A stretch of DNA of 8,845 nt from Deltaproteobacteria bacterium (GCA_015233515.1 JADFXS010000112.1:1-8845), one strand, 5' to 3'. Shown: positions 1-7,102, counted from the stretch's first letter. Made by a program: numbers and translations. Notes: generated from the sequence alone by a model not told the origin.

Positions 1-1
1 T

Positions 2-2710
2 TTGATCAGGACCAGGCTGGAAACCGTGGACCAGGAAAAAATGGTGGAGATCAAAAACGCGGCCTTGTATCAACTACAAAGTGAATTCAAGGCGTTGGAG
101 CAAGAAGATGAATTCTTGGGGAAACAAATTCGGGAGCTCCAAAACCGTCAGGAACGGATCATAGTCGAACTGGGCCAGCTGACCGAACGCAATCAAGCGC
201 AATCCGATGAAGCAAATCGTCTCCGCGGGGAACTAACCGCCTTACGGGAGAAAAACACGGCCCAAGCATCACTTTGCGAGCAATTACGGGTTGAACATGC
301 CGACCGGAAACGTGATTATGACTTAGCCGTGGAAAATCGAGAGGAAATCAATCAGGACCTGGCTCGAATCAAATCCCGATTGGTCCGGCTGGAAGAATCC
401 ATAACCGGAAAAGAACGGCTGGCTCAACAACATGCCGACCGCCAGGAAGAAGTCCTGGCGGAAAATGATCAAATCCAGACCGAAATTGAATATTGGCGAC
501 GTCAGGAAGAGGAACTTGCCCTGGAACGGGCGACTCTAAACAAGGCTGTCGCGGCGGCCAAAACCGCGCTCGACTCCAACCGTCAAGAGGCGACGGGATA
601 TCAAAAAGAAGCGGACCGTCTTCTTACCGAAGAACGAAACGCGGAATCCAGACTCGCCGGATTGTCGTCGCGCCTGGCGACATTGCGGGACCTGCGGGCC
701 CAATTCAGCTTATATCCCGAAGGAGTTCAAGCCTTGATGGCCTGGAGCGACCGGGAAGAGGCCGGAATCATCGGTCCGCTGGCCGAACGACTTGCTGTTC
801 CCCTCGGATTTGAAAAAGCGATGGAAGCCGCCTTGGGTGAACGTCTCGGATATGTTCTGGTCCGTGAACGCGGTGGAGCTTTGCGGGCCATCGAATATTT
901 GACCGCCGGTCAGTTGGGTCGGTGCGGCTTGATAGTGTTGGACAATGAGAAGTCGTTGCCGGATTCGGATTTGGTGGAATTTTTACTGGGCGATCTGGTG
1001 TTGACGGACACCTTGACCGAAGCGGCCTTAGAACCGTCCGGACGTAATATCCTGACCAAAAGCGGCGAGTACATCGGCGCTTCCGGACTGATGGTCGGGG
1101 GGCAAACCCGTCAGACCGACCACGGCCTTCTTCAACGATTGCGGGAAATCGACGAACTGGAAGATCAAGTGAAAAACTTGACGGAAACCAGGCGGCAATT
1201 GGCCGACGAGCGTTTGAACCTCACTGCCCGGATCGAACAAGTTCGGAAAAAAATTGTTCAAGACGAGGATCATTTGCGTCAAGGCAATAGCCAGATAGTG
1301 GAAATAGATAAAAAGCTTTCCGCCTTGACCGCGCGTCGTCGGGAACACGAACGTCGAGCCGGAACCATCGTCAGATTACTGGAAAACCAAGCCGAAGAGG
1401 CTCGGCTTCTCGCTGAAGAAAAGGAAGCGGCTCGAGCTGAAATAGATGCTCTGATTTCGCAAGAGGAGACCATCGGCCAAGAACTGGCTCTAACCAGGGA
1501 ACAGGCCTTGGTCATGGCCGCGGAACTGGAAGCGATATCGACTAAAGGTCACAAAGCCTCGGCGGAGATGAACGCCGGAAAAGAACGTTTTGGCGCCGCT
1601 GAAAGAGAATTGACTCGGGTGACCAAATGGTTGGAAGAAATCATCGGCCAAATTAAAACCAAGACCAGGGAGCAGGAAGATATCAAAGTTGAATCCGAAC
1701 AAATCAGCCGGCGTCGGCAGGCTATTGTCGATCTCCGGGCGGGTTTCTTGGATCGGTTGTCCAAGGCGGAAGAAGATGTAGCTTCAGCCCGGCGTCTACT
1801 GGATGAAATGCACGTTGCGGCCAATAACCTGGAGAAGGAAACCAGGCAGACGCGTAAACAGAGGGAAGAGGCCAACGAACAAATCAAGCAAGTGGAACTC
1901 GATTTACAAGAAATAGGTTTTAGACAAAAATCCATTCAAGAAAGGTTACAAACCGATTATCTTTTGGATATTGAGCATTTGCCCACGGATATACCTCAAG
2001 GCCCCGGAGCGGATTTTGATGTCGAGGAAGCCGGACATCGAAAAGAGGACCTCAAGACCAAAATCGAGGCCATGGGCGAGGTCAATCTGACGGCGATCGG
2101 AGAGCATGAAGCGTTGCTGGAACGGTATAATTTCTATCGTGACCAGTATGACGATTTGACCAGAGCCATAAATAATCTCCGGGATTCCATCGCCAAAATA
2201 AACCGGACCTGCAAAATAAGATTTAATAGCACTTTTAAGGCGGTGGATGAAAAGCTGCGTGAAATTTTTCCGTTGCTTTTTGATGGCGGCGAAGCTTGGC
2301 TGTCACTGACCGATGAGTCAGATCCCCTGGAATCCGGAGTGGAAATCCATGTCCATCCGCCCGGAAAAAAATTGACGGTGATGAGCTTGTTATCCGGCGG
2401 AGAAAAAGCTTTAGTCGCCCTGGCCTTGATTTTTTCCCTGTATCTGATAAAACCAAGTCCTTTTTGTTTGCTGGATGAAACAGATGCCCCACTGGATGAA
2501 GCCAACATCGACCGTTTCAACCGGCTGCTGACCAAATTAGGCCAGTCATCACAGATTATCATGGTCACCCATAATAAACGGACCATGCAGATATCACAGA
2601 CTTTGTACGGCGTAACCATGGAATCGCCCGGTGTTTCCAAAATGGTCAGCGTTAATCTATCACAAATGGAAAAGATGGAAGAACATGTTCAAATGGTTCA
2701 AGCGGGATAA
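2..2710 (+). CDS. smc: Chromosome segregation protein SMC, C-terminal part (5' truncated by window edge)
   Basis: ATPase of the condensin-like SMC complex that compacts and segregates the nucleoid. The reading frame is already open at the window edge, so the first codon (TTG at 2) is internal. About 902 residues are visible. Bacterial SMCs are usually near 1150-1200 residues, so the N-terminal Walker A lobe and the start of the first coiled coil lie outside. Visible order: heptad-rich coiled coil (about 1-220), hinge (about 225-370, with the glycine-rich GASGLMVGG near 357-365), returning coiled coil (about 375-690), the conserved GEVNLTAIGEHEAL stretch, then the C-terminal ATPase lobe. That lobe has the ABC signature LLSGGEKALVAL (S798), Walker B FCLLDETDAPLD (D825, E826) and the H-loop MVTHNKRTM (H857). 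The usual DEVDA is DETDA here, a mild change; the Walker B Asp and catalytic Glu are kept. The gene overlaps ftsY by 26 bases, suggesting co-transcription. Identification is secure. Confidence 0.97.
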   Translation: MIRTRLETVDQEKMVEIKNAALYQLQSEFKALEQEDEFLGKQIRELQNRQERIIVELGQLTERNQAQSDEANRLRGELTALREKNTAQASLCEQLRVEHADRKRDYDLAVENREEINQDLARIKSRLVRLEESITGKERLAQQHADRQEEVLAENDQIQTEIEYWRRQEEELALERATLNKAVAAAKTALDSNRQEATGYQKEADRLLTEERNAESRLAGLSSRLATLRDLRAQFSLYPEGVQALMAWSDREEAGIIGPLAERLAVPLGFEKAMEAALGERLGYVLVRERGGALRAIEYLTAGQLGRCGLIVLDNEKSLPDSDLVEFLLGDLVLTDTLTEAALEPSGRNILTKSGEYIGASGLMVGGQTRQTDHGLLQRLREIDELEDQVKNLTETRRQLADERLNLTARIEQVRKKIVQDEDHLRQGNSQIVEIDKKLSALTARRREHERRAGTIVRLLENQAEEARLLAEEKEAARAEIDALISQEETIGQELALTREQALVMAAELEAISTKGHKASAEMNAGKERFGAAERELTRVTKWLEEIIGQIKTKTREQEDIKVESEQISRRRQAIVDLRAGFLDRLSKAEEDVASARRLLDEMHVAANNLEKETRQTRKQREEANEQIKQVELDLQEIGFRQKSIQERLQTDYLLDIEHLPTDIPQGPGADFDVEEAGHRKEDLKTKIEAMGEVNLTAIGEHEALLERYNFYRDQYDDLTRAINNLRDSIAKINRTCKIRFNSTFKAVDEKLREIFPLLFDGGEAWLSLTDESDPLESGVEIHVHPPGKKLTVMSLLSGGEKALVALALIFSLYLIKPSPFCLLDETDAPLDEANIDRFNRLLTKLGQSSQIIMVTHNKRTMQISQTLYGVTMESPGVSKMVSVNLSQMEKMEEHVQMVQAG

Positions 2711-3869
2711 AAACAAGGATAAGACGCAACCTACCGCGCCGGAATCCACGGTGGTGGATGATTCGGCCCTTCCGGTCCCGGTCCAACCTGCTTCCGACGA
2801 GGAGCCGGCTATTGACCCGGAGGCGGCCGTAAACCGGCAATCCGTTTCGCTTCCGGATCAGCCGTCAACAACAATCATGGATCAAGCTTCCACGGCGGTT
2901 TCAGCAGGTCCCGCCTCCGAGGACGACACACCTCCGGTGGTTCAAGAAGAACCGGAAAAGAAAAAAGGCTTTTTTTCCCGACTTAGGGAAAAACTGAGCA
3001 ATACCCGAACGATCCTGAACACTCGGGTCGACCACCTTCTTCTGGGCATCAAGGAAATAGACCAAGATGTCTTGGACGAGCTGGAAGAGATACTGATCAC
3101 TTCCGACTTGGGGGTGACCACTACCCAAGCGCTGCTTAAAAATGTCAGCGAAATGGTCGCACGTAAGGAGTTGACTTCAGCCCCTAAATTGAAAGAAAAC
3201 CTGCGGGCGGAAATGATTCGAATTCTGACCGCCCCAAAGGCTGATTTTGACCGGCAGGCCAAACCTCACGTCATCATGGTGGCCGGTGTCAACGGTGTGG
3301 GCAAGACCACGACGATTGCCAAACTCGCCAACCGGTTTATCAACGAAAATCAGAAAGTCCTGGTGGTGGCCGGAGACACTTTCCGGGCCGCGGCCGTGGA
3401 ACAGCTGGATATCTGGTGCCGGCGCGTCGGGGCTGATTTAATCAAGCAACAGGCCGGAGCCGATCCATCCGCCGTGGTCTTTGACGGACTGCGCGCCGCG
3501 GTGACCCGTGAGGTGGATGTCGTAATCATCGACACCGCCGGCCGGCTTCATACCAAGGTCAACCTGATGGAGGAGCTCAAGAAAATCAAGCGAGTCGCGG
3601 ATCGAGCCCTGCCTGGGGCTCCCCATGAAATTCTGCTGGTGCTGGACGCCACCACCGGCCAGAACGCCATCAGCCAAGCCAAACTATTTAATGAGGCCGT
3701 CGGTGTTCATCAATTGGTGATGACCAAGCTGGATGGCACCGCCAAAGGTGGAATACTCGTGGCCATCTGTCACGAATTAAACCTCCCGGTCCGCTATATC
3801 GGCCTGGGTGAAGGCATGGATGATCTGCGGGATTTTGAACCTCAGGCCTTTGTCGAGGCGATATTCTAA
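2685..3869 (+). CDS. ftsY: Signal recognition particle receptor FtsY (SRP GTPase)
   Basis: Membrane-associated GTPase that docks the SRP (Ffh/4.5S RNA) with its ribosome-nascent chain at the SecYEG translocon. The 394-residue product starts [10 protein letters not shown], a typical FtsY N-terminus. An in-frame start at 2631 would add 18 unlikely residues and lengthen the smc overlap, so ATG 2685 is chosen; GGAAG at 2677-2681 is a close but usable ribosome site. Residues about 14-90 form a Pro/Ala/Asp/Glu-rich acidic A region, followed by a basic amphipathic segment ([13 protein letters not shown], 92-104) expected to touch lipid. The N domain spans about 105-185 and the G domain 190-394. Motifs: P-loop [10 protein letters not shown] (201-210), [10 protein letters not shown] (231-240), DTAGR (283-287), [10 protein letters not shown] (347-356) and GLGEGMDDL (373-381). 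All GTPase motifs are intact. It overlaps smc by 26 bases and probably shares its transcript. No hairpin terminator follows the stop directly. Confidence 0.97.
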   Translation: MFKWFKRDKNKDKTQPTAPESTVVDDSALPVPVQPASDEEPAIDPEAAVNRQSVSLPDQPSTTIMDQASTAVSAGPASEDDTPPVVQEEPEKKKGFFSRLREKLSNTRTILNTRVDHLLLGIKEIDQDVLDELEEILITSDLGVTTTQALLKNVSEMVARKELTSAPKLKENLRAEMIRILTAPKADFDRQAKPHVIMVAGVNGVGKTTTIAKLANRFINENQKVLVVAGDTFRAAAVEQLDIWCRRVGADLIKQQAGADPSAVVFDGLRAAVTREVDVVIIDTAGRLHTKVNLMEELKKIKRVADRALPGAPHEILLVLDATTGQNAISQAKLFNEAVGVHQLVMTKLDGTAKGGILVAICHELNLPVRYIGLGEGMDDLRDFEPQAFVEAIF

Positions 3870-4215
3870 AAAAATAAAAAATATTATCTTTCATGGAATC
3901 GACTTCGGCCACAGCGCCTCGATGCCCGCAAGTGGTGAATTAGGGTTGTCAATCCAGCTCAAATAGTTTATAAGGAATGAGCAAAACGCCTGGAGGAGTC
4001 GAACATACAGGCGGGCACATTCCTGGCGGCTTACCGCGGGGAGCCTCAATTGATTCGATCTATCCTCCTAAATATATACCCGGAGAATCTCGACTGAGTA
4101 AACAAATTCGTGCGTCTCTCAAAAAAATGCGTTGTCAAGGAAATTTTGTCTTTTCTTTTTGAATAATTTTTGGTAACTTCCATGTGCATGCAATTTTTCA
4201 CAAGGAGGAATCTGA
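3870..4215 (+). other. Intergenic region after ftsY with GC-rich stem potential; possible structured RNA
   Basis: These 346 bases carry no convincing gene. AT-rich flanks enclose a GC-richer core (about 3900-4090) with several perfect complementary blocks. CGCCTG at 3987-3992 pairs with CAGGCG at 4008-4013 around a 15-base loop. TGCCCGC at 3923-3929 can pair with GCGGGCA at 4011-4017, which overlaps the first stem and would compete with it. GCTC at 3957-3960 pairs with GAGC at 3979-3982. The region could be the ftsY 3' UTR, a leader of the next gene, or a separate small RNA. The size (about 180 bases) and long-range pairing recall 6S-type RNAs, but I cannot establish homology. No clear promoter or T-tailed terminator was found. 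Confidence 0.3.
4202..4208 (+). promoter_or_regulatory. Strong Shine-Dalgarno for the NlpC/P60 gene
   Basis: AAGGAGG lies seven bases before ATG 4216. It is an almost perfect anti-16S complement and fixes the start of the hydrolase gene. Confidence 0.85.
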
Positions 4216-5331
4216 ATGACAACTTATGGAGATGGTTATCGATTCTCCAAGTTCCGCCCACCACCCGGCTATCTGCTCTCTGCATGTCTGGTGTTGATTT
4301 TTTTTCTGATAACCACGGGATGCTCGGGACTGAATATTAATAACAGACCTGGCATTACCGGGATCACAGCCAGCCAGACCATCGAAGATAATAACGATAG
4401 CCTGGCCAATACCCCCGCAGACACCAACTCGATAGAAGACAATTTGAAAGACAAAGGGCTGACCCAGAAAATTCTGGCTACGGCTTATACCCAGTGGGGA
4501 AAACCTTATAGATTCGGCGGTAATTCGCCACAAACCGGATTTGACTGCGCGGGCTTCGTTCAATGGGTTTATGCACAACACGGTATCAAACTTCCACGGA
4601 TGTCGACCGAACAAATTCGTGTCGGCACACCAGTAACTAAATCAGACCTCAGACCGGGTGATTTAGTTTTTTATTATGAAATGCGGAGTGTCCATGTAGG
4701 TTTATATGCGGGCAACGGCAAGTTTATCGACAGCCCAAGAACCGGATTTCGCATTGGGGAAATGGAAGCTTTTGATGCTTATCACGCGGCTTGTTTCGCC
4801 GGAGCTCGGCGCTTTATAAACGATTCTAAACCACAACCCCTGGATGACAAGCTCCGAGAATCAATAATTGCCAAAGCTTTGAGCATTAATGCTCCTGGTT
4901 TCAAGCAAGTCAATACCACCATGGTGGCCAAAGCCCCCGTCAAAAGACCGGATAAAACCACTGTGGCGATGGTCGATACTTCCCGTGGTAGTTCGACTAA
5001 ATCTCAAAGTCTGACCGGCCGGAATAATCAGCGGACCAGCCAGACCGCAGTGGCGGCTAACACCGCTGACAAGAAATCAAAATCGACATCTGTAGCCGCG
5101 GCGGCTTCCTCGAAGACTCAGACTACCGCCATGGCGCAGGCCAGCAACAATCATCGGCATACTGAAGGGCGGAACAGCCACTATCAGGTCAAGAACGGCG
5201 ATACCATCGTCACTGTGGCTCAACGTCTGAAAGTGCCATACCAGAGCTTATTGCAGGCGAATGGACTGGCTCAAAACCATACTTTACGCATCGGCCAGTT
5301 ACTGAATGTCCCCGGCAACAGCCGGCAGTAA
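4216..5331 (+). CDS. Exported NlpC/P60 peptidoglycan endopeptidase with C-terminal LysM domain
   Basis: Probable cell-wall hydrolase of 371 residues, acting outside the cytoplasmic membrane on peptide stems of murein. The N-terminus has a hydrophobic segment (about 19-34) ending ITTGC; Cys36 would be lipidated, so it is a likely lipoprotein, although the lipobox has Thr rather than Leu at -3. The NlpC/P60 domain spans about 82-201: YRFGGNSPQTGFDCAGFVQW contains the nucleophile Cys111, and SVHVGLYAGNGKF contains His160. The usual third catalytic polar residue (often His in a 'F-H-A/S-P' context) appears to be Asp172 in FIDSPRTG. A long Ser/Thr/Ala/Lys low-complexity linker (about 205-320) leads to one LysM repeat (about 323-366, YQVKNGDTIVTVAQRL...LRIGQLLNVPG), which binds glycan. 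Most LysM-NlpC proteins put LysM first; here it is last. The gene stands alone, with long gaps on both sides. Family assignment is firm; exact bond specificity is not predictable. Confidence 0.92.
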   Translation: MTTYGDGYRFSKFRPPPGYLLSACLVLIFFLITTGCSGLNINNRPGITGITASQTIEDNNDSLANTPADTNSIEDNLKDKGLTQKILATAYTQWGKPYRFGGNSPQTGFDCAGFVQWVYAQHGIKLPRMSTEQIRVGTPVTKSDLRPGDLVFYYEMRSVHVGLYAGNGKFIDSPRTGFRIGEMEAFDAYHAACFAGARRFINDSKPQPLDDKLRESIIAKALSINAPGFKQVNTTMVAKAPVKRPDKTTVAMVDTSRGSSTKSQSLTGRNNQRTSQTAVAANTADKKSKSTSVAAAASSKTQTTAMAQASNNHRHTEGRNSHYQVKNGDTIVTVAQRLKVPYQSLLQANGLAQNHTLRIGQLLNVPGNSRQ

Positions 5332-5349
5332 TGATTGTCCCCGGCGGGG
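5307..5349 (+). repeat. Direct repeat TGTCCCCGGC with two short hairpins at the NlpC/P60 stop codon
   Basis: TGTCCCCGGC occurs at 5307-5316 and again at 5336-5345, straddling the stop codon. The first copy forms CCGGC-AACA-GCCGG (5312-5325) and the second CCCC-GGC-GGGG (5339-5349). No T-run follows, so neither looks like an intrinsic terminator. They may stabilise the mRNA 3' end or be a small local duplication. Confidence 0.5.
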
Positions 5350-5379
5350 TGGCTGTGTCACTCCGCATCATACCAAGCG

Positions 5380-5395
5380 CGAAGAAATTTCTTCG
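5380..5395. repeat. 16-base perfect palindrome
   Basis: CGAAGAAATTTCTTCG is fully self-complementary with no central spacer. A zero-loop palindrome suits a dimeric DNA-binding protein better than an RNA hairpin, although an RNA with an AAAT-type loop could form. It lies about 50 bases after the hydrolase stop codon. An operator role is inference only. Confidence 0.45.
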
Positions 5396-5507
5396 TTATA
5401 AAATTATTAGTGTTTTAAACATTTTGGTTCCAGATCGTAAAATATCATACTAATTAATACACGAACTGAACCAGCGTTATTATAAAGCAGCATTGGGTCT
5501 TGGGTAG

Positions 5508-5557
5508 AAGCGGCAACGCCACCAAATAATGGTTGGAGTTGCCGCTTTATTTTATTT
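5508..5557 (+). terminator. Rho-independent terminator
   Basis: AAGCGGCAAC (5508-5517) pairs perfectly over 10 bases with GTTGCCGCTT (5538-5547). The apex has a further ACCA/TGGT stem (5521-5524 with 5530-5533) around AATAA. The stem is followed directly by TATTTTATTT (5548-5557). It ends + strand transcripts from the hydrolase gene or from a small RNA just upstream. Confidence 0.8.
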
Positions 5558-5675
5558 AAGTGTTTCCAGAGGGCCGTAAGCATGGTCAACAATGAGCCCA
5601 GTCAATAAGCCTATATATTCTACGGTGTTATAGTTGATGCTCTGACGGATTTTTCGCGGAAATATATTCTATACA

Positions 5676-5692
5676 ATTATGGCGCATTATGG
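5676..5692. repeat. Tandem ATTATGG direct repeat, 10-base period
   Basis: ATTATGG occurs at 5676-5682 and 5686-5692, exactly one helical turn apart. The first copy overlaps the -10-like TACAAT at 5672-5677. The spacing would place two protein half-sites on the same DNA face, compatible with an operator or activator site for the PCMT-family gene. The repeat is short and could be chance. Confidence 0.3.
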
Positions 5693-5802
5693 TATTTACG
5701 GGAACCTGTCCATGGCTTCGCTGTTGTTTTAATTTAATTGTTGGTAAATTGCGGCCGGGGCAAAGTTACTGATAGTTTGAAAAATAATAAATGTATTGAT
5801 AC

Positions 5803-5808
5803 AGGAGG
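5803..5808 (+). promoter_or_regulatory. Shine-Dalgarno for the PCMT-family gene
   Basis: AGGAGG lies 13 bases before ATG 5822, longer than the usual 5-9. There is no alternative start codon between it and the ATG, and the ATG is followed by a good signal peptide, so this start is preferred over the upstream in-frame TTG at 5738. Confidence 0.65.
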
Positions 5809-5821
5809 AAAATCCAAATCC

Positions 5822-6799
5822 ATGTCTATTAAGGTACGTAGTTATTGGGGCCGTAATCTTGGTCCCGGTCAAAGGATCCTGGGGTTAATAGTCGTCTTGG
5901 GGCTGATATTGGCAATGTCCGTATTGGCCACGGCCGCGGATCAGCCGAAAGATAAAAAAGCTGGAACGACTTCAACGGCTGAAACAGCCAGTGCTTCCGC
6001 GCCTTCCGGTTCGGCGCCCCTGGCTTGGCCGGGTCAACTTAACCCGCCCATGGATTCTTCAGACGCTTTTGTTAAATTCATGAAAGAACGTCGCAAGGAA
6101 AATGACAAATATCTGCCGCAACGTTACAGCCGGGCCCAAGCGCTGTTAAAAAACAAAGACCTTTGGCGCGATAAGGAAACTCGAGCCTTTTTGCTGACTC
6201 CCCGTGAAGAGTTTTGTCGTAAGTGGAATCTTCCTCGAGCTTACGAAAGCAACTTCCTAGATATCAAGTACGGAGTCACCATTTCCGGGCCCCACCTGGT
6301 CGGTAAAATGACTTCCGCGATAGATGTTCAACCCGGGGAAAAGGTCCTGGAGATCGGCACCGGCTCTGGCTATCAATCCGCTGTATTGGCCAATTTGACT
6401 GATAAAGTCTATACCATTGAAATCATTGAACCCTTGGCACAGGAAACCGACCAGATCTATAATACGTTGGCCGCGGGACAGTATAAAGAATATGCCAACA
6501 TCAAACGAAAAGCGGATGATGGTTATTACGGTTGGGAAGAACACGCGCCTTTTGATAAACTCATCGTTACCTGCGGTATCGATCATCTTCCTCCGGCTCT
6601 GCTTAACCAGTTCAAAGTTGGCGGAATTATGGTCATCCCTGTCGGCATCGGCGCTCAAACCGTTGTTCTTAAAGTGACCAAAAGCAAGGACGCCCAGGGT
6701 AATTTCGTCATCGCGCGAGAAGATATTTACCAAGGACGTAAAAAAGTACCGTTTGTTCCTTTCACTAAAAAGGGCGGCGGGACCCACAACCAGAAATAG
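5822..6799 (+). CDS. Exported protein-L-isoaspartate O-methyltransferase (PCMT) family protein
   Basis: The 325-residue product has a PCMT domain (about 118-315), the family that methylates isoaspartyl residues with AdoMet to start their repair. Motifs: LLTPREEF (124-131, matching the family 'VPRHLF'), AYESNFLDIKYGVTISGPHLV (140-160, the substrate-binding 'AYxDxxLxIgxGqTISxP' block), AdoMet motif I VLEIGTGSGYQSA (175-187), DGYYGWEEHAPFDKLIVTCG (233-252), LKVGG-like FKVGGIMVIPVG (264-275) and the terminal VPFVPFT (309-315). What is unusual is the front: a basic start, a hydrophobic core (about 18-36) and ATA-A near 36-39 make a strong Sec signal peptide, followed by an Ala/Ser/Thr/Pro-rich linker. 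Standard Pcm is cytoplasmic, near 210 residues, and lacks this. Export is predicted from sequence; how AdoMet would reach it is unknown, so methyltransferase activity is not assured. ATG 5822 is preferred over TTG 5738 because of the ribosome site and signal peptide. It appears to be a single-gene unit ending at the terminator at 6880. Confidence 0.88.
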   Translation: MSIKVRSYWGRNLGPGQRILGLIVVLGLILAMSVLATAADQPKDKKAGTTSTAETASASAPSGSAPLAWPGQLNPPMDSSDAFVKFMKERRKENDKYLPQRYSRAQALLKNKDLWRDKETRAFLLTPREEFCRKWNLPRAYESNFLDIKYGVTISGPHLVGKMTSAIDVQPGEKVLEIGTGSGYQSAVLANLTDKVYTIEIIEPLAQETDQIYNTLAAGQYKEYANIKRKADDGYYGWEEHAPFDKLIVTCGIDHLPPALLNQFKVGGIMVIPVGIGAQTVVLKVTKSKDAQGNFVIAREDIYQGRKKVPFVPFTKKGGGTHNQK

Positions 6800-6879
6800 C
6801 TAAGAACCTTAACCGGCGTGACCCGGGGCTTCCCACCTAATGGTCATTGGCCGATGTGCTGACGATTTGCAGCTTCGAG

Positions 6880-6927
6880 GTCGGCTTCGACAATCTACCA
6901 GGATCGTTCGAAGCCGACTTTATAGTT
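6880..6927 (+). terminator. Rho-independent terminator after the PCMT-family gene
   Basis: GTCGGCTTCGA (6880-6890) pairs perfectly over 11 bases with TCGAAGCCGAC (6908-6918), plus a G-U pair outside, around a 17-base loop. TTTATAGTT follows at 6919-6927. The T-tract is only moderate and is found on the + side only, so it should stop + strand transcription about 120 bases after the PCMT-family stop codon. Confidence 0.7.
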
Positions 6928-6937
6928 ACTTAACAGA

Positions 6938-7075
6938 GGTAATCGCAAAACTGTTCTTTTGGCCCAACTCTTTGTCGGACTCAATTTTGAAGTCCTCAAA
7001 ATACTTTAGTATTCCTCCGGCTTCAAAATCTCGCCCTCCTCGATCCGGGCCAAAATCCCTAGTTTTGCAATTACC
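6938..7075. repeat. 138-base imperfect palindrome (inverted duplication)
   Basis: Two arms mirror each other around 7006-7007. Perfect blocks, in order: 6938-6943 with 7070-7075 (6 bases), 6945-6952 with 7061-7068 (8), TTTTGGCCC 6957-6965 with 7047-7055 (9, after a one-base shift), ATTTTGAAG 6984-6992 with 7021-7029 (9, shift reversed), and AATACT 7000-7005 with 7008-7013 (6). That is 38 paired positions in co-linear order, far beyond chance. It can form a long hairpin in RNA or a cruciform in DNA. It lies between a terminator and a promoter, and could be a MITE-like or REP-like element or an inverted duplication of an old coding fragment. No target-site duplication is visible at its edges. 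Confidence 0.75.
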
Positions 7076-7102
7076 CCGGCAGCCATAATTTTTAAATTTT
7101 TC

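Larger units (their letters stand above)
5332..5821 (+). other. Long intergenic region between the hydrolase and PCMT-family genes
   Basis: This 490-base, mostly AT-rich stretch has no credible protein gene on either strand. It contains, in order, GC hairpins after the stop codon, a 16-base perfect palindrome (5380-5395), an inverted pair TGGTTC/GAACCA (5425-5430 and 5468-5473), a strong intrinsic terminator (5508-5557), the tandem ATTATGG pair (5676-5692), and the ribosome site of the next gene. The terminator lies about 175 bases past the hydrolase stop, so the segment before it could be an unusually long 3' UTR or a separate small RNA. The 180 bases after it should hold the promoter of the PCMT-family gene, but no clear -35/-10 pair is visible; TATATT (5663-5668) and TACAAT (5672-5677) are the best -10 candidates. 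Confidence 0.5.

Noticed and set aside
2134..2640. 168-codon - strand frame opposite the SMC ATPase lobe
   Set aside because: It lies wholly inside conserved SMC signature and Walker B coding sequence, and its translation is Ser-rich with no family resemblance.
3985..4020. tRNA-like T-arm (GTTCGACTCC on the - strand)
   Set aside because: The flanking five bases on each side are not complementary and no acceptor or anticodon arm can be built, so it is not a tRNA.
3977..4162. 61-codon + strand frame after ftsY
   Set aside because: AAGGA abuts the ATG with no spacing, the peptide is Gly/Pro-rich at first then unrelated, and it overlaps the hairpin-forming core.
5407..5592. 61-codon - strand frame over the terminator at 5508-5557
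   Set aside because: It runs through the perfect terminator stem and has no Shine-Dalgarno; explained by structure rather than coding.
5738..5821. Upstream TTG start for the PCMT-family gene
   Set aside because: It adds 28 residues before the signal peptide, has no ribosome site, and the AGGAGG at 5803-5808 supports ATG 5822.
6257..6787. 176-codon open frame on the - strand opposite the PCMT-family gene
   Set aside because: The + strand carries clear PCMT motifs over the same bases; the antisense frame has no recognisable domain and is a shadow of codon bias.
6840..7088. 82-codon + strand frame through the terminator and palindrome
   Set aside because: It crosses an intrinsic terminator hairpin, has no ribosome site, and the peptide has no recognisable features.
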